From Acrocarpospora macrocephala (lineage in GTDB: Bacteria > Actinomycetota > Actinomycetes > Streptosporangiales > Streptosporangiaceae): DNA of 64,000 bases. Position 1 is the stretch's first letter, and the number at the start of each line of letters is the position of its first letter. This document shows, in pieces, positions 9,765 through 18,418 of this stretch. A program made the translations under genes and the position numbers. Below the pieces are notes generated by a model, which saw nothing but the letters and a program-made list of their open reading frames with translations, had not been told where the DNA came from and made no database searches. The stretch is taken from assembly GCF_009687865.1 (NCBI RefSeq), contig NZ_BLAE01000065.1, forward strand, positions 1 through 64,000. The letters run 5' to 3'.

Positions 9765-11098
9765 TGTGCGTACTCGAGCAGGATCAGGCGTCCGTGCCGC
9801 ACATCCGGACCGGCCCCTGGTCGGCGGGCACCCGTTTCGAACCGGGCGGCGGCGCGACGGTCGGCGGCGTGGCGATGACGGAGCTCGCCGCCCGCTTCGG
9901 CACCCCGGCGTACGTCATCGACGAGACCGACCTGCGCGAGCGCTGCCGCGCCTACCGGGCGGCCCTGCCGGGGGCCGAGGTGGTGTACGCGGCCAAGGCG
10001 TTCCTGTGCCGGGCCATGGCGAGCTGGATCAGGGAGGAGGGTCTCGGGCTGGACGTCGCGTCCGGGGGCGAGCTCGCCGTGGCCCGGTCGGTCGGTTTCC
10101 CGGCCGAGCGGATCGTCTTCCATGGCAACGCCAAGACTCCGCAGGAGCTGTCCGCCGCCCTCGACGCGGGGGTGGGGCGGATCGTGGTGGACACCCTCGC
10201 CGAGATCGGTCACCTGGCCGCGCTCGTTTCCTTCGGGCGGCGGCAGAAGATCCTCGTCCGGGTCATTCCCGACGTGGACGCGGGGGCGCATCCCGCGATC
10301 CGTACCGGCGGGGAGGACCAGAAGTTCGGGCTGTCGATCGCTTCGGGGGCCGCTGGGGAGGCGGTCGCGCGGGCGCTCGGGCAGAGTTCCCTTGAGCTTG
10401 TGGGCCTGCACTGTCATCTCGGTTCGCAGATCGTCACGCCCGAGCCGTACGAGCGGGCGGCGCGCACCCTGATCGAGTTGCTGGGCCGGATCAGGGACGC
10501 GCACGGGGTCGTGCTGCCCGAGCTCGATCTGGGCGGCGGCCACGGCATCGCCTACCTGGACGGGGAGCAGGGCCTGGACCTGGAGAGTTACGCCCGCCGC
10601 GTCGGCGACGCCGTCCAGGCGCACGCCGCCTGGCTCGGGTTGCCCGCCCCGCGCCTGATCATCGAGCCGGGGCGGGCCGTCAGCGGCCCCGCCGGGCTCA
10701 CCCTCTACCGCGTCATCGCCGTCAAACGAGGCCTCTCCCGCGTCTTCGTCGCCGTCGACGGAGGGATGAGCGACAACCCCCGCCCCTGCCTGTACGGCGC
10801 CCGGTACACCGCCCGCCTGGTGGGCAGGCGCTCCAGCGCGACGACCCGTACGGCGACCATCGTCGGCCACCACTGCGAGGCGGGCGACACCCTCGCCGAG
10901 GACGCCGAACTGCCCGCCGACATCCGCCCCGGCGACCTCATCGCGGTCGCGGCCACGGGCGCCTACCACCATTCGATGGCCTCCACCTACAACATGACCG
11001 GCCGCCCGCCCGTCATCGCCATCTCCGGCGGGCGTGCCCGCCTGGTGGTCCGCCGCGAGGAACCCGACGACCTGATGCGCCGGGACGTGGGCTTGTAG
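9764..11098 (+). CDS. lysA: Diaminopimelate decarboxylase
   Basis: 444 residues; PLP-dependent fold-III decarboxylase that converts meso-diaminopimelate to L-lysine. Visible: PLP Lys78 in VVYAAKAFLCRA, HGNAKTPQEL, the LHCHLGSQI strand, DLGGGHGIAY, IIEPGRAVSGPAG, the HHCEAGDTL cysteine region and GAYHHSMASTYN near the C-terminus. The active-site Cys loop reads VGHHCEAGD instead of the commoner GPLCESGD, so a related substrate is possible. It overlaps the stop of the small SAV_915-like gene and is not next to other lysine genes, so it may be a second copy rather than the housekeeping one. Confidence 0.88.
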   Translation: MCVLEQDQASVPHIRTGPWSAGTRFEPGGGATVGGVAMTELAARFGTPAYVIDETDLRERCRAYRAALPGAEVVYAAKAFLCRAMASWIREEGLGLDVASGGELAVARSVGFPAERIVFHGNAKTPQELSAALDAGVGRIVVDTLAEIGHLAALVSFGRRQKILVRVIPDVDAGAHPAIRTGGEDQKFGLSIASGAAGEAVARALGQSSLELVGLHCHLGSQIVTPEPYERAARTLIELLGRIRDAHGVVLPELDLGGGHGIAYLDGEQGLDLESYARRVGDAVQAHAAWLGLPAPRLIIEPGRAVSGPAGLTLYRVIAVKRGLSRVFVAVDGGMSDNPRPCLYGARYTARLVGRRSSATTRTATIVGHHCEAGDTLAEDAELPADIRPGDLIAVAATGAYHHSMASTYNMTGRPPVIAISGGRARLVVRREEPDDLMRRDVGL

Positions 11099-11141
11099 AA
11101 CCCGGGTCACCGAGTTTGCCGAAATCTGGGAGTATCGGCAC

Positions 11142-12155
11142 ATGTCTGAGCGGGCTACGGTCGATGCCTCCGAGGAGATCCCCCCTTCGGAATGGGGGCG
11201 GCGGCAGCCGCTGCCGTCGGTGGGACCGTGGGCATTCGCCGTTGTCGTCGGCCTGCTGGTCATCGGGCGGTTGGTGTTCGCCCAGTATCTGACGGCTCCG
11301 GCGTTGCAGGCGTGGGCGACGATCTTCGTGGCCATCTGCGTTCAGGCGTTGCCGTTCCTGGTTTTCGGGGTGCTGCTGTCGGCGGCGATCACCGCGTTCG
11401 TGCCCGCCTCGTTCTGGACCAGAGCGCTGCCCCGGCGGCCCTTTTTAGCGGTGCCGGTGGCGGGGGCGGCCGGGGCGGTGCTGCCCGGATGTGAGTGCGC
11501 GTCGGTGCCGGTCGCCTCGGGGCTGATGTCGCGGGGGGTGACTCCGGCGGCGGCGCTGGCGTTCCTGCTGGCCTCTCCGGCGATCAATCCGGTGGTCATC
11601 GTGGCGACGGTGGTGGCCTTCCCCGGGCAGCCGATGATGGCGGTGGCCCGGTTCGGGGCGTCGCTGGTGGTGGCGGTGCTGGCGGGGTGGGTGTGGTTGC
11701 GGTTCGGGCGGGCCGAATGGCTGCGCATCCCCGCGCGCGCGGGGGGTGAGGGGTCGAAGTGGCGGACCTTTCAGGACGCGATGGGGCATGACTTCCTGCA
11801 CGCGGGCGGGTTCCTGGTCGTCGGCGGGGCCACCGCGGCGACGATGAATGTGATCGTGCCGCGGTCGTGGCTGGAGTCGGTGGCGGGCGTGCCGGTGCTC
11901 TCGGTGCTGGCGCTGGCCGCGCTGGCGGTGATCCTGTCGATCTGCTCGGAGGCGGACGCGTTCGTGGCCGCCTCCCTGACCGCGTTCTCGCCGACCGCGA
12001 AGCTGGCGTTCCTGGTGGTGGGGCCGATGGTGGACCTGAAGTTGATCGCTTTGCAGGCGGGGACCTTCGGGCGGCGGTTCGCCGCCCGGTTCATCCCGCT
12101 GACCTTCGTTCTCGCGGTGATCGTCAGCATGGCGGTCGGGGAGGTTCTGCTGTGA
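11142..12155 (+). CDS. Permease, DUF318/UPF0718 family
   Basis: 337 residues with about eight membrane segments. Motifs typical of the family are clear: LPGCECASVPVASGL, then LASPAINPVVIVAT, and ICSEADAFVAASL in the second half, where the Cys and Glu residues lie inside the membrane. Family members include arsenic permease-like and metal- or thiol-linked transporters; the substrate here is unknown. Its stop overlaps the GTG of the TIGR03943-type partner by 4 bases, the conserved pairing of these two families. Confidence 0.85.
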   Translation: MSERATVDASEEIPPSEWGRRQPLPSVGPWAFAVVVGLLVIGRLVFAQYLTAPALQAWATIFVAICVQALPFLVFGVLLSAAITAFVPASFWTRALPRRPFLAVPVAGAAGAVLPGCECASVPVASGLMSRGVTPAAALAFLLASPAINPVVIVATVVAFPGQPMMAVARFGASLVVAVLAGWVWLRFGRAEWLRIPARAGGEGSKWRTFQDAMGHDFLHAGGFLVVGGATAATMNVIVPRSWLESVAGVPVLSVLALAALAVILSICSEADAFVAASLTAFSPTAKLAFLVVGPMVDLKLIALQAGTFGRRFAARFIPLTFVLAVIVSMAVGEVLL

Positions 12156-12865
12156 ACCGGCTGACGCAGAGCATGATCCTGGTGTTGCTGGGCGGGGCGG
12201 TGTTGCGGATCACGACGCTGTCCACCACATATCTGAACTACGTGAAGCCGGGGTTCCGGCCGTTCCTGATCGCGGCGGGCGCGGTGGTGTTCGTGCTGGG
12301 CGTCATCGGGCTGATCCAGGAGTGGCGGGGATCCACGGAAACAGAGCATCACCACGATCACGGGCATGCGCCGCGGGTGGCCTGGCTGCTGACGCTGCCG
12401 GTGTTCGCGATCTACCTGATCGCCCCGCCCGCGCTCGGCGCGTTCTCCGCGAAGTCGGAGGATGCTCCGGCCCAGCCGGTGGCCGCGCTGGACGCGTACG
12501 ACACTCTTCCCGCAGGGAAGGTCACCGACATGACCATAGGCGAGTTCATCGGGCGGGCCTATGGCGATTCGTCCAAGTCGCTGTCGGGGCGGCAGGTGAA
12601 GCTCACCGGCTTCGCCGTGCCGTCGGCCAAGAAGAAGGACCGGTGGTATGTGGCCCGGATCCAGATCGCCTGCTGCGCCGCCGACGGGATCGCGCTGAAG
12701 GTGGCCGTTCTGGACGCCGCCATGCCGCCGGAGAACACCTGGGTCGAGGTGACCGGCACCTGGCGAGAGCCCAAGTCCGGCAAGCTTCCGGTCGGGACCG
12801 TCGCCCCTGAACTGGACGCCATCTCGGTCACCGGGATTCCCCAGCCGGTCGAACCCTACGAGTAG
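12152..12865 (+). CDS. TIGR03943-family membrane protein, permease partner
   Basis: 237 residues: two N-terminal membrane segments, a His-rich HHHDHGHAPR loop after the second that suggests metal binding, a third membrane segment, then an extracytoplasmic domain with RIQIACCAADGIALKV. This matches TIGR03943 proteins encoded beside DUF318 permeases. Start is a GTG in GTGA overlapping the permease stop. The histidine cluster and CC pair hint at metal handling, but that is inference. Its 3' end overlaps the convergent kinase gene by 10 bases. Confidence 0.82.
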   Translation: MNRLTQSMILVLLGGAVLRITTLSTTYLNYVKPGFRPFLIAAGAVVFVLGVIGLIQEWRGSTETEHHHDHGHAPRVAWLLTLPVFAIYLIAPPALGAFSAKSEDAPAQPVAALDAYDTLPAGKVTDMTIGEFIGRAYGDSSKSLSGRQVKLTGFAVPSAKKKDRWYVARIQIACCAADGIALKVAVLDAAMPPENTWVEVTGTWREPKSGKLPVGTVAPELDAISVTGIPQPVEPYE

Positions 12866-14247
12866 GCCCGCTCTGTTTCCGCGAGGATCGGCAGGTAAAG
12901 GACGAAGCGGGCGCCGCTGGGGCTGTCCTCGATGTGCAGGGTGCCGCCCAGGGCTTCGGCGATCTGCCGGGCGATCGGCAGGCCGAGACCCGCGCCGCCC
13001 GCGTCCCTGGTGCGGGCCGCGTCCAGCCGGGTGAAGCGCTGGAAGACCAGTTCCCGCTTGTGCGGGGGGATGCCGGGCCCGTCGTCGAGCACCTCCAGCA
13101 CCGCGACGCCGTCAGGGAACCGCTGGTCGTCACTGGGATCGCCCGGCTGCTTCCGGACGCTGACCTTGATCGTGGTGCGGGCGTGCCGTTCGGCGTTCTC
13201 GACGAGGCTGGCGAGCAGCCGGGTCAGCTGGGCGCGATCCCCGGCTACGTGGACGTCCGGGTCAAGCGCGTACTCGATCTGCTTGGTGGTGCGGCGCGGC
13301 CGCAGTTCCGCGGCGACGAGCTCGGACAGCGCGATGGGCTCGCGCGTGCCCGGCGCCCCGGAGTCCAGCTTCGCCATGGTCGCCAGGTCGTGCGTGATCG
13401 CCTGCAGGCGGTCGAGGCCGCCCATCAGGGTCGAGCCCAGCCTGGTCACGCTGGTCTCCTGGGGGGCGTAGAGCGCGTCCTCCACCTCGGCGCGGATGGC
13501 CGTGATCGGAGTGCGCAGGTCGTGGGAGACGTCGGCGACCATCTGGCGGTGCTGTTTCAGCGCGGCGTGCAGGCGGCTCAGCGTGTGGTTGACGCTCGTG
13601 GCCAGGTCGTGGATCTCGTCGTCGGTGGGCGGCACCGGCACCCGGCGGCCGGGGCAGTGCGCGTTGATCTCGTCGAGCTCCGTCTGGATGGCCTTCACCG
13701 GCCGGAGCGAGGCGGTGGCGATGCGGTTGCCCAGATAGGTGATGCCCACGGCGAGCAGCGCCACGGCTCCCCCGATCAGCCCGGCCAGCTGCGGATCCGC
13801 CCACGGGGCGATCGTCGGGGAGGAGGCGTAGACGATCCAGTGCTCGTCCCCGCGCTGGGCCCGCTGCGCGACCACGATGTCGCACTGGCGGGTGGGGAAT
13901 ACCCCGCCGCACACGACGGAGGTGGCGCTCTTGTGTTCGGGGATGAATTTCGCCATGGCCGGCTTGCCCTGGAGTTGCGGGGTCGAGGCGATCACCGCAC
14001 CCCGCGAGTCGACGACCTGGACGTTGCGATGCGGGTAATCGGCGAGGGGATAGTCCAGCCGCCCCTGGCCCATCTGGATGGCCACGCGCTCCCCGGCCGC
14101 GCGGATTTCCTCCGTGAGGGATCCGACCGTGAACCGGTCGACGGTGACCATGAGCGCGGTGATCAGAGCCCCGCACAACAGAGCCGCCACCGCGCCGGTG
14201 AACAAAGTGATACGGGATATGATCGAGATTCGGTGTCTCGCTTTCAT
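12856..14247 (-). CDS. Sensor histidine kinase, OmpR-type, orphan
   Basis: 463 residues: TM1 about 13-35, an extracytoplasmic sensor region about 40-150 with cysteines in VVCGGVFPTRQCD, TM2 about 153-173, HAMP, HisKA with SHDLRTPITAIRAEVED (phosphoacceptor His242), and HATPase_c with ENAERH, DDGPGIPPHK and GAGLGLPIA. No response-regulator gene lies beside it, so its partner is elsewhere. The gene is divergent from the lipoprotein-adaptor-MacB exporter operon, which may be its target, though that operon also faces another two-component system at its far end. Confidence 0.88.
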   Translation of the reverse strand: MKARHRISIISRITLFTGAVAALLCGALITALMVTVDRFTVGSLTEEIRAAGERVAIQMGQGRLDYPLADYPHRNVQVVDSRGAVIASTPQLQGKPAMAKFIPEHKSATSVVCGGVFPTRQCDIVVAQRAQRGDEHWIVYASSPTIAPWADPQLAGLIGGAVALLAVGITYLGNRIATASLRPVKAIQTELDEINAHCPGRRVPVPPTDDEIHDLATSVNHTLSRLHAALKQHRQMVADVSHDLRTPITAIRAEVEDALYAPQETSVTRLGSTLMGGLDRLQAITHDLATMAKLDSGAPGTREPIALSELVAAELRPRRTTKQIEYALDPDVHVAGDRAQLTRLLASLVENAERHARTTIKVSVRKQPGDPSDDQRFPDGVAVLEVLDDGPGIPPHKRELVFQRFTRLDAARTRDAGGAGLGLPIARQIAEALGGTLHIEDSPSGARFVLYLPILAETERAYS

Positions 14248-14289
14248 TACCGTTCCCCCATGTCAGTTAATCACATGAGCTAAAACGAT

Positions 14290-14307
14290 CTCCCCCACGA
14301 GGGGGAG
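14290..14307. terminator. Short GC hairpin in the divergent gap
   Basis: Arms CTCCCCC and GGGGGAG with an ACGA loop. It lies between the divergent kinase (start 14247) and lipoprotein genes, so a terminator role is odd; it could be an operator or attenuating structure. There is no T-run. Confidence 0.35.
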
Positions 14308-14363
14308 CGTGCGCCCCGCTCCGGCGCGATGTGCCGGGCGGGCCTAGCGGCGAGTGTGCGGGT

Positions 14364-14876
14364 ATGACCCTTTACCGAGCGGCGCCGCTGCTGCTCATCC
14401 CGTTTCTCGCCGCCTGCGCGGCGAACGCTGATCCAGGCGCGGTGAGTTCGCCCAGCCCGTCGGTCGATCTCGCGGTGTTCCGGGAGCTGGCCCGGTGCGT
14501 ACGCGCGAACGGCGCGCCGAACTTCCCCGATCCGACCGTCGACGCACAAGGCGAGATCAAGATGGAGAGCTCCGTCAAAGTGCCGGCGAGCGCGGAGACG
14601 GCGTGCAAGTCCATCATGAACAGGTTGCCCGCCCAGGGCGGGCAGAAGCCGCCGACCGCCGCCGAGCTGGACCAGCTCAGGAAGCTGGCCCAGTGCTTCC
14701 GGGAGCACGGCGTCACCGACTGGCCGGATCCCGACTCCATGGGCGTCTTCCACGTCAACAAGCGCATCGACGACCTGGGCAAGCGCGCCTGGCTGCCCGC
14801 CCGCGACGCCTGCAAGCAGTACTTCGTGGTCAAGAGCCTGCGGGTCGCGGGGCCGGACGACAAGGGCAAGGAGTGA
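14364..14876 (+). CDS. Secreted lipoprotein, exporter operon
   Basis: 170 residues with a lipoprotein signal peptide: a hydrophobic APLLLIPFLAAC stretch in which LAAC is the lipobox, lipid-anchored at Cys18. The mature part has two similar repeats, each with a Cys and a phrase like NGAPNFPDP or HGVTDWPDP, a pattern of actinobacterial lipoproteins in MacB-type operons. Start chosen at the ATG that gives the signal peptide. Stop overlaps the GTG of the adaptor by 4 bases. Its role is unknown. Confidence 0.78.
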   Translation: MTLYRAAPLLLIPFLAACAANADPGAVSSPSPSVDLAVFRELARCVRANGAPNFPDPTVDAQGEIKMESSVKVPASAETACKSIMNRLPAQGGQKPPTAAELDQLRKLAQCFREHGVTDWPDPDSMGVFHVNKRIDDLGKRAWLPARDACKQYFVVKSLRVAGPDDKGKE

Positions 14877-15901
14877 GGCCGCGCGTCGCGGCGCTGGCCG
14901 GAGTCGTCGTGGTGGCCGGGGCGGGGAGCGCCTGGGCGCTGACGCGGCAGGAGCCCGTGCCGCCCGCCGCCGCGGCCATCGCCACCGGCTCCGCCGAGGT
15001 GATCCGCACCGATGTCGCGCAGCGCGGCCAGGTCAACGGCACGCTGTCCTACGAGGGCGACTACCAGGTGCACGGCGCCGGCGGGACGATCACCCGGCTG
15101 CCCGCTCTGGGGGCGGTCATCACGCGCGGCCGCACGCTGTATGAGGCGGGCGGCCGCGGGATCCGGCTCATGTACGGCTCCCGCCCCGCCTGGCGCCCGC
15201 TGTCGCTCGGCATGACCGACGGCGCAGACGTCAAGCAACTGGAGGCCAACCTCCGCGCGCTCGGCTACGAAGGCCTCACGGTCGATCGGCACTTCTCCCT
15301 CGCCACCTACTACGCGGTCCGCCGCTGGCAGCACGACGCGCGCCTGCCCGTCACCGGGAGCGTCCCGCTCGGCCAGGTCGTGTTCCTGCCCAGGGCGCTG
15401 CGGGTGAGCGGGCACGACGCCCAGCTCGGCGAGCCGGCCCAGGGCCGGGTGCTGCACGGCACCAGCGCGGTGCCCGCCGTCACCGTGCAGCTCGACCCCG
15501 CCCAGATGTCGGGCGTCAAGGCGGGCGACCGGGTGGAGATCACGCTGCCGGACGGCTCCGCCAGGGACGGCCGGGTGAGCCGGGTCAGCCCCGTGGCCAC
15601 CACCACGACAGGGTCGGACGGGCAGACCCTGTCGACCGTACCGATCACGATCCGGCTGCCCGGCAAGGCCCCGAAGGGGCTGGACCAGTCGCTCGTCCAG
15701 GTCGCGGTCACCATCCAGGTGCACGAGGACGTGCTGGCCGTGCCCATCGTGGCGCTGCTGGCCCGGCCCGGCGGGGAGTTCGCCGTCGTGGTGGCCGGCC
15801 GCCAGGTGCCGGTGCGGGTCGGCCTGTTCGACGAGACGGCCGGGGTGGTCGAGATCGACGGTGTGAGCGAGGGCACGATGGTGGAGGTGCCCGCCGGATG
15901 A
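14873..15901 (+). CDS. Efflux adaptor with peptidoglycan-binding domain
   Basis: 342 residues. An N-terminal membrane anchor (about 5-25) is followed by an extracytoplasmic region. [15 protein letters not shown] near residues 118-132 is a PG_binding_1 repeat placed within the barrel-sandwich region, and the C-terminal half resembles HlyD/MacA adaptors ([20 protein letters not shown]). This is the usual partner of MacB-type transporters in Gram-positive actinobacteria. GTG start inside GTGA; 4-base overlaps with both neighbours show tight coupling. Confidence 0.85.
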   Translation: MRPRVAALAGVVVVAGAGSAWALTRQEPVPPAAAAIATGSAEVIRTDVAQRGQVNGTLSYEGDYQVHGAGGTITRLPALGAVITRGRTLYEAGGRGIRLMYGSRPAWRPLSLGMTDGADVKQLEANLRALGYEGLTVDRHFSLATYYAVRRWQHDARLPVTGSVPLGQVVFLPRALRVSGHDAQLGEPAQGRVLHGTSAVPAVTVQLDPAQMSGVKAGDRVEITLPDGSARDGRVSRVSPVATTTTGSDGQTLSTVPITIRLPGKAPKGLDQSLVQVAVTIQVHEDVLAVPIVALLARPGGEFAVVVAGRQVPVRVGLFDETAGVVEIDGVSEGTMVEVPAG

Positions 15902-16584
15902 GCGCCGTCCTGGAGTTGCGCGAGGTGTGGAAGGTGTATCCCGGCGAGCCGCCGGTCGAGTCGGTCCGGGGGATCGACCTGGCGGTGCGGGAAGGCGAGA
16001 TGGTGGCGGTGCTTGGGCCGTCGGGGTCGGGCAAGTCCACGCTGCTGCATCTGATGGCCGCGCTGGACCGGCCCACGTCCGGGTCGGTGCGGCTGGCCGG
16101 GTATGCCGTACAGGAGCTGGGAGACCGGGCGCTGGCCGGGTTGCGGGCCCACCACGTGGGGGTGGTCTTCCAGCGGTTCTTCCTGCTCGAGAGCCTCACC
16201 GCGCTGGAGAACGTCGCCACCGGCCTGCTCTACCGGGGCGTACGGGCCGGGCGGCGGCGGGAGCGGGCGGCGAGCGCGCTGGAGCGGGTGGGGCTCGGCC
16301 ACCGGATCCGGCACCGGGCGGCGAAACTGTCGGGCGGGGAACGCCAGCGGGTCGCGATCGCGCGCGCCCTGGTCGGCGACCCGGCCATCGTCTTCGCCGA
16401 CGAGCCGACCGGCAACCTCGACTCGGCAGGCGGCGCCGAGATCATCGCGCTGCTGCGCGAGCTCAACGAGCAGGGCGCCACGCTGGTGATCGTCACGCAC
16501 GACGCCGAGGTGGCCACCGCCTGCCCGCGCCGCGTCGAACTGCGCGACGGCCTGGTCGTGCGCGCCACGCGGGTGAGCCGATGA
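15898..16584 (+). CDS. MacB/LolD-type ABC ATPase
   Basis: 228 residues: Walker [10 protein letters not shown] (about 41-49), Q-loop near VVFQRFFLL, signature [15 protein letters not shown], Walker [13 protein letters not shown] and H-loop VIVTHD. This is the class used by MacB and LolCDE mechanotransmission exporters. ATGA overlap with the adaptor, 4-base overlap with the permease. Confidence 0.93.
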   Translation: MSAVLELREVWKVYPGEPPVESVRGIDLAVREGEMVAVLGPSGSGKSTLLHLMAALDRPTSGSVRLAGYAVQELGDRALAGLRAHHVGVVFQRFFLLESLTALENVATGLLYRGVRAGRRRERAASALERVGLGHRIRHRAAKLSGGERQRVAIARALVGDPAIVFADEPTGNLDSAGGAEIIALLRELNEQGATLVIVTHDAEVATACPRRVELRDGLVVRATRVSR

Positions 16585-17774
16585 CGCCCACATCGAAAAT
16601 GCTCGCCGCCGACCTGCTGCCCACGGGCACGCTCGGGCTGCGCACCCGGCGGACCCGGGCGGTGCTGTCGGCGCTGGGGATCGCCATCGGGATCGCCGCC
16701 ATCGTGGCGGTGCTCGGGGTGACCCGCTCCAGCCAGTCCGCGCTGCTCGCCCAGATCGACCGGCTGGGCACCAACCTGCTCACCGTCGCCAACGGCACCG
16801 ACTTCGGCGGGATCGAGCGGGTGCTCCCCGCGGAGGCCACCCTGATGATCCGCCGCGTCGAGGGCGTCGCCCACGTCGCGCCGACGGCCCAGCTGGCCAC
16901 CAGGAACGTGTATCGCTCGAATCTCGTCCCCGCCGGTCAGACGGGCGGGCTGGCCGTGCGCGCCTGCGACGCGTCGCTGCTGGCCACCCTCGACGGGCGG
17001 GTACGGCAGGGCCGGTTCATCGACCAGGCCACCGCCGCCTACCCGGTCACGGTGCTCGGCTACGAGGCGGCCAAGACGCTCGGGGTCACCCGGGTCGACC
17101 CGGGCACCCGGGTATGGCTGGGCGGCCACTGGTTCACCGTCGCCGGGATTCTCGACCCGTTCCCGTTCGCACCCGAGGTGGACCGTTCTGCCCTGATCGG
17201 CTTCCCGATCGCGGAGGAGCTGTTCGGCTATGACGGGCACCCGAGCCGCCTCTACGTCCGCGCCCAGCAGGAACGTGTGGACCAGGTGGCCGGGCTGCTC
17301 GGGGCGACCGCGAACCCGGCCAACCCCGAGCGCACGGAGGTGACCCGGCCGTCGGACGCCCTCACCGCCCGCGTCGCGGTCGCCCAGTCGGCCGGGACGC
17401 TCTTCCTCGGCCTGGGCGCGATCGCGCTGCTCGTGGGCGGGATCGGGATCGGCAACATCATGGTGATCTCGGTGCTGGAGCGGCGCGGCGAGATCGGGCT
17501 GCGCCGGGCGCTGGGCGCGACCCGGGGGCATGTCGCGGGCCAGTTCGTGGCCGAGTCGCTCGTGCTGAGCGCCCTCGGCGGGCTGAGCGGGGTGCTGCTC
17601 GGCTGCGCGGCGACGGCCGCGCTGGCCCGCTCGCGCGGCTGGGAGGTGCTGATTCCGCCAGAAGCGCTGTGGGGCGGGCTGCTGGTGGCGGTGGCCGTCG
17701 GCGCGGTCGCGGGCCTTTACCCGGCGCTGCGGGCCGCCCGGCTGGCCCCCGCGGAGGCGCTGCGAACGGTCTAG
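16581..17774 (+). CDS. MacB-type ABC permease (FtsX-like)
   Basis: 397 residues: a membrane segment near 33-55, a large extracytoplasmic MacB_PCD domain, then three C-terminal membrane segments with the FtsX signature [19 protein letters not shown] between the first two. With the preceding three genes it forms a complete lipoprotein-adaptor-ATPase-permease system for extruding a peptide or hydrophobic drug. Its stop overlaps the convergent response regulator by 4 bases, and the hairpin at 17781-17808 follows immediately. Confidence 0.92.
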   Translation: MTPTSKMLAADLLPTGTLGLRTRRTRAVLSALGIAIGIAAIVAVLGVTRSSQSALLAQIDRLGTNLLTVANGTDFGGIERVLPAEATLMIRRVEGVAHVAPTAQLATRNVYRSNLVPAGQTGGLAVRACDASLLATLDGRVRQGRFIDQATAAYPVTVLGYEAAKTLGVTRVDPGTRVWLGGHWFTVAGILDPFPFAPEVDRSALIGFPIAEELFGYDGHPSRLYVRAQQERVDQVAGLLGATANPANPERTEVTRPSDALTARVAVAQSAGTLFLGLGAIALLVGGIGIGNIMVISVLERRGEIGLRRALGATRGHVAGQFVAESLVLSALGGLSGVLLGCAATAALARSRGWEVLIPPEALWGGLLVAVAVGAVAGLYPALRAARLAPAEALRTV

Positions 17775-18418
17775 CCGTCCAGGGCCTCGTCCAGGGGGAC
17801 GAGGCCCTGCTGCAGGCCGAAGATGGCGGCCTGGGTCCGGTCGGCGAGGCCGAGCTTGGTGAGAATGCTGGACACGTGCGTCTTGACCGTCTCCCGGCCG
17901 AGCCGCAGCGACAGGCAGATGTCGGCGTTGGAGCGGCCCCGGGTGAGCTCGGCGAGGACCTGGAGCTCGCGCGGGGTGAGCAGGTCCAGCGGGTTGCGGC
18001 GATGGCCCTGCCGGACCCGCTCGACCAGGAGCGCCGCGGTGCCCGCCTCCAGCACGCTGCCGCCCACGGCGGCGGCCCGCACCGCCTCCACCACCCGGTC
18101 CACGGCCGTGGTCTTCGACAGGTAGGACAGCGCGCCGAGCCGGACCGCCTCGATCACCCGCTCGTCCTCCAGGAACGAGGTCAGCACGATCACCGCCGGG
18201 CCGCCGCCCGCCAGGTCGCGCAGGACGGCCAGGCCGTCCACGCCGGGCATCACCATGTCGAGCAGCACCACGTCGGGCCGCAGCGCCGGGATCGCCACCA
18301 GGGCGCGGGCGCCGTCGGCGCACTCGCCGGCGACCTCGATGCCGTCCTCCTGGTCCAGGACGAACCGCAGGCCCTGCCGTACGACCTCGTGGTCGTCGAC
18401 GATCAGCACCCTGATCAC
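17771..18418 (-). CDS. NarL/LuxR-family response regulator
   Basis: 215 residues: receiver with VDDHE, phosphoacceptor Asp54 in VLLDMVMPGVDG, and a Lys in YLSKTT; a C-terminal LuxR HTH (LTPRELQVLAELTRGRSN, RETVKTHVSSILTKLGL). GTG start overlapping the kinase stop by 4 bases. Kinase and regulator form an operon convergent to the MacB exporter genes, a common layout for LiaRS-like envelope-stress control, so the exporter is a plausible target. Confidence 0.92.
   Translation of the reverse strand: MIRVLIVDDHEVVRQGLRFVLDQEDGIEVAGECADGARALVAIPALRPDVVLLDMVMPGVDGLAVLRDLAGGGPAVIVLTSFLEDERVIEAVRLGALSYLSKTTAVDRVVEAVRAAAVGGSVLEAGTAALLVERVRQGHRRNPLDLLTPRELQVLAELTRGRSNADICLSLRLGRETVKTHVSSILTKLGLADRTQAAIFGLQQGLVPLDEALDG
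17781..17808. terminator. Perfect 12-bp hairpin at the convergent exporter/regulator junction
   Basis: AGGGCCTCGTCC and GGACGAGGCCCT enclose an AGGG loop. The stem lies just past the MacB permease stop yet inside the last codons of the response regulator (encoding GLVPLDEAL), so one structure could stop transcription from the permease side and stabilise the regulator mRNA end. No T-run. Confidence 0.55.
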
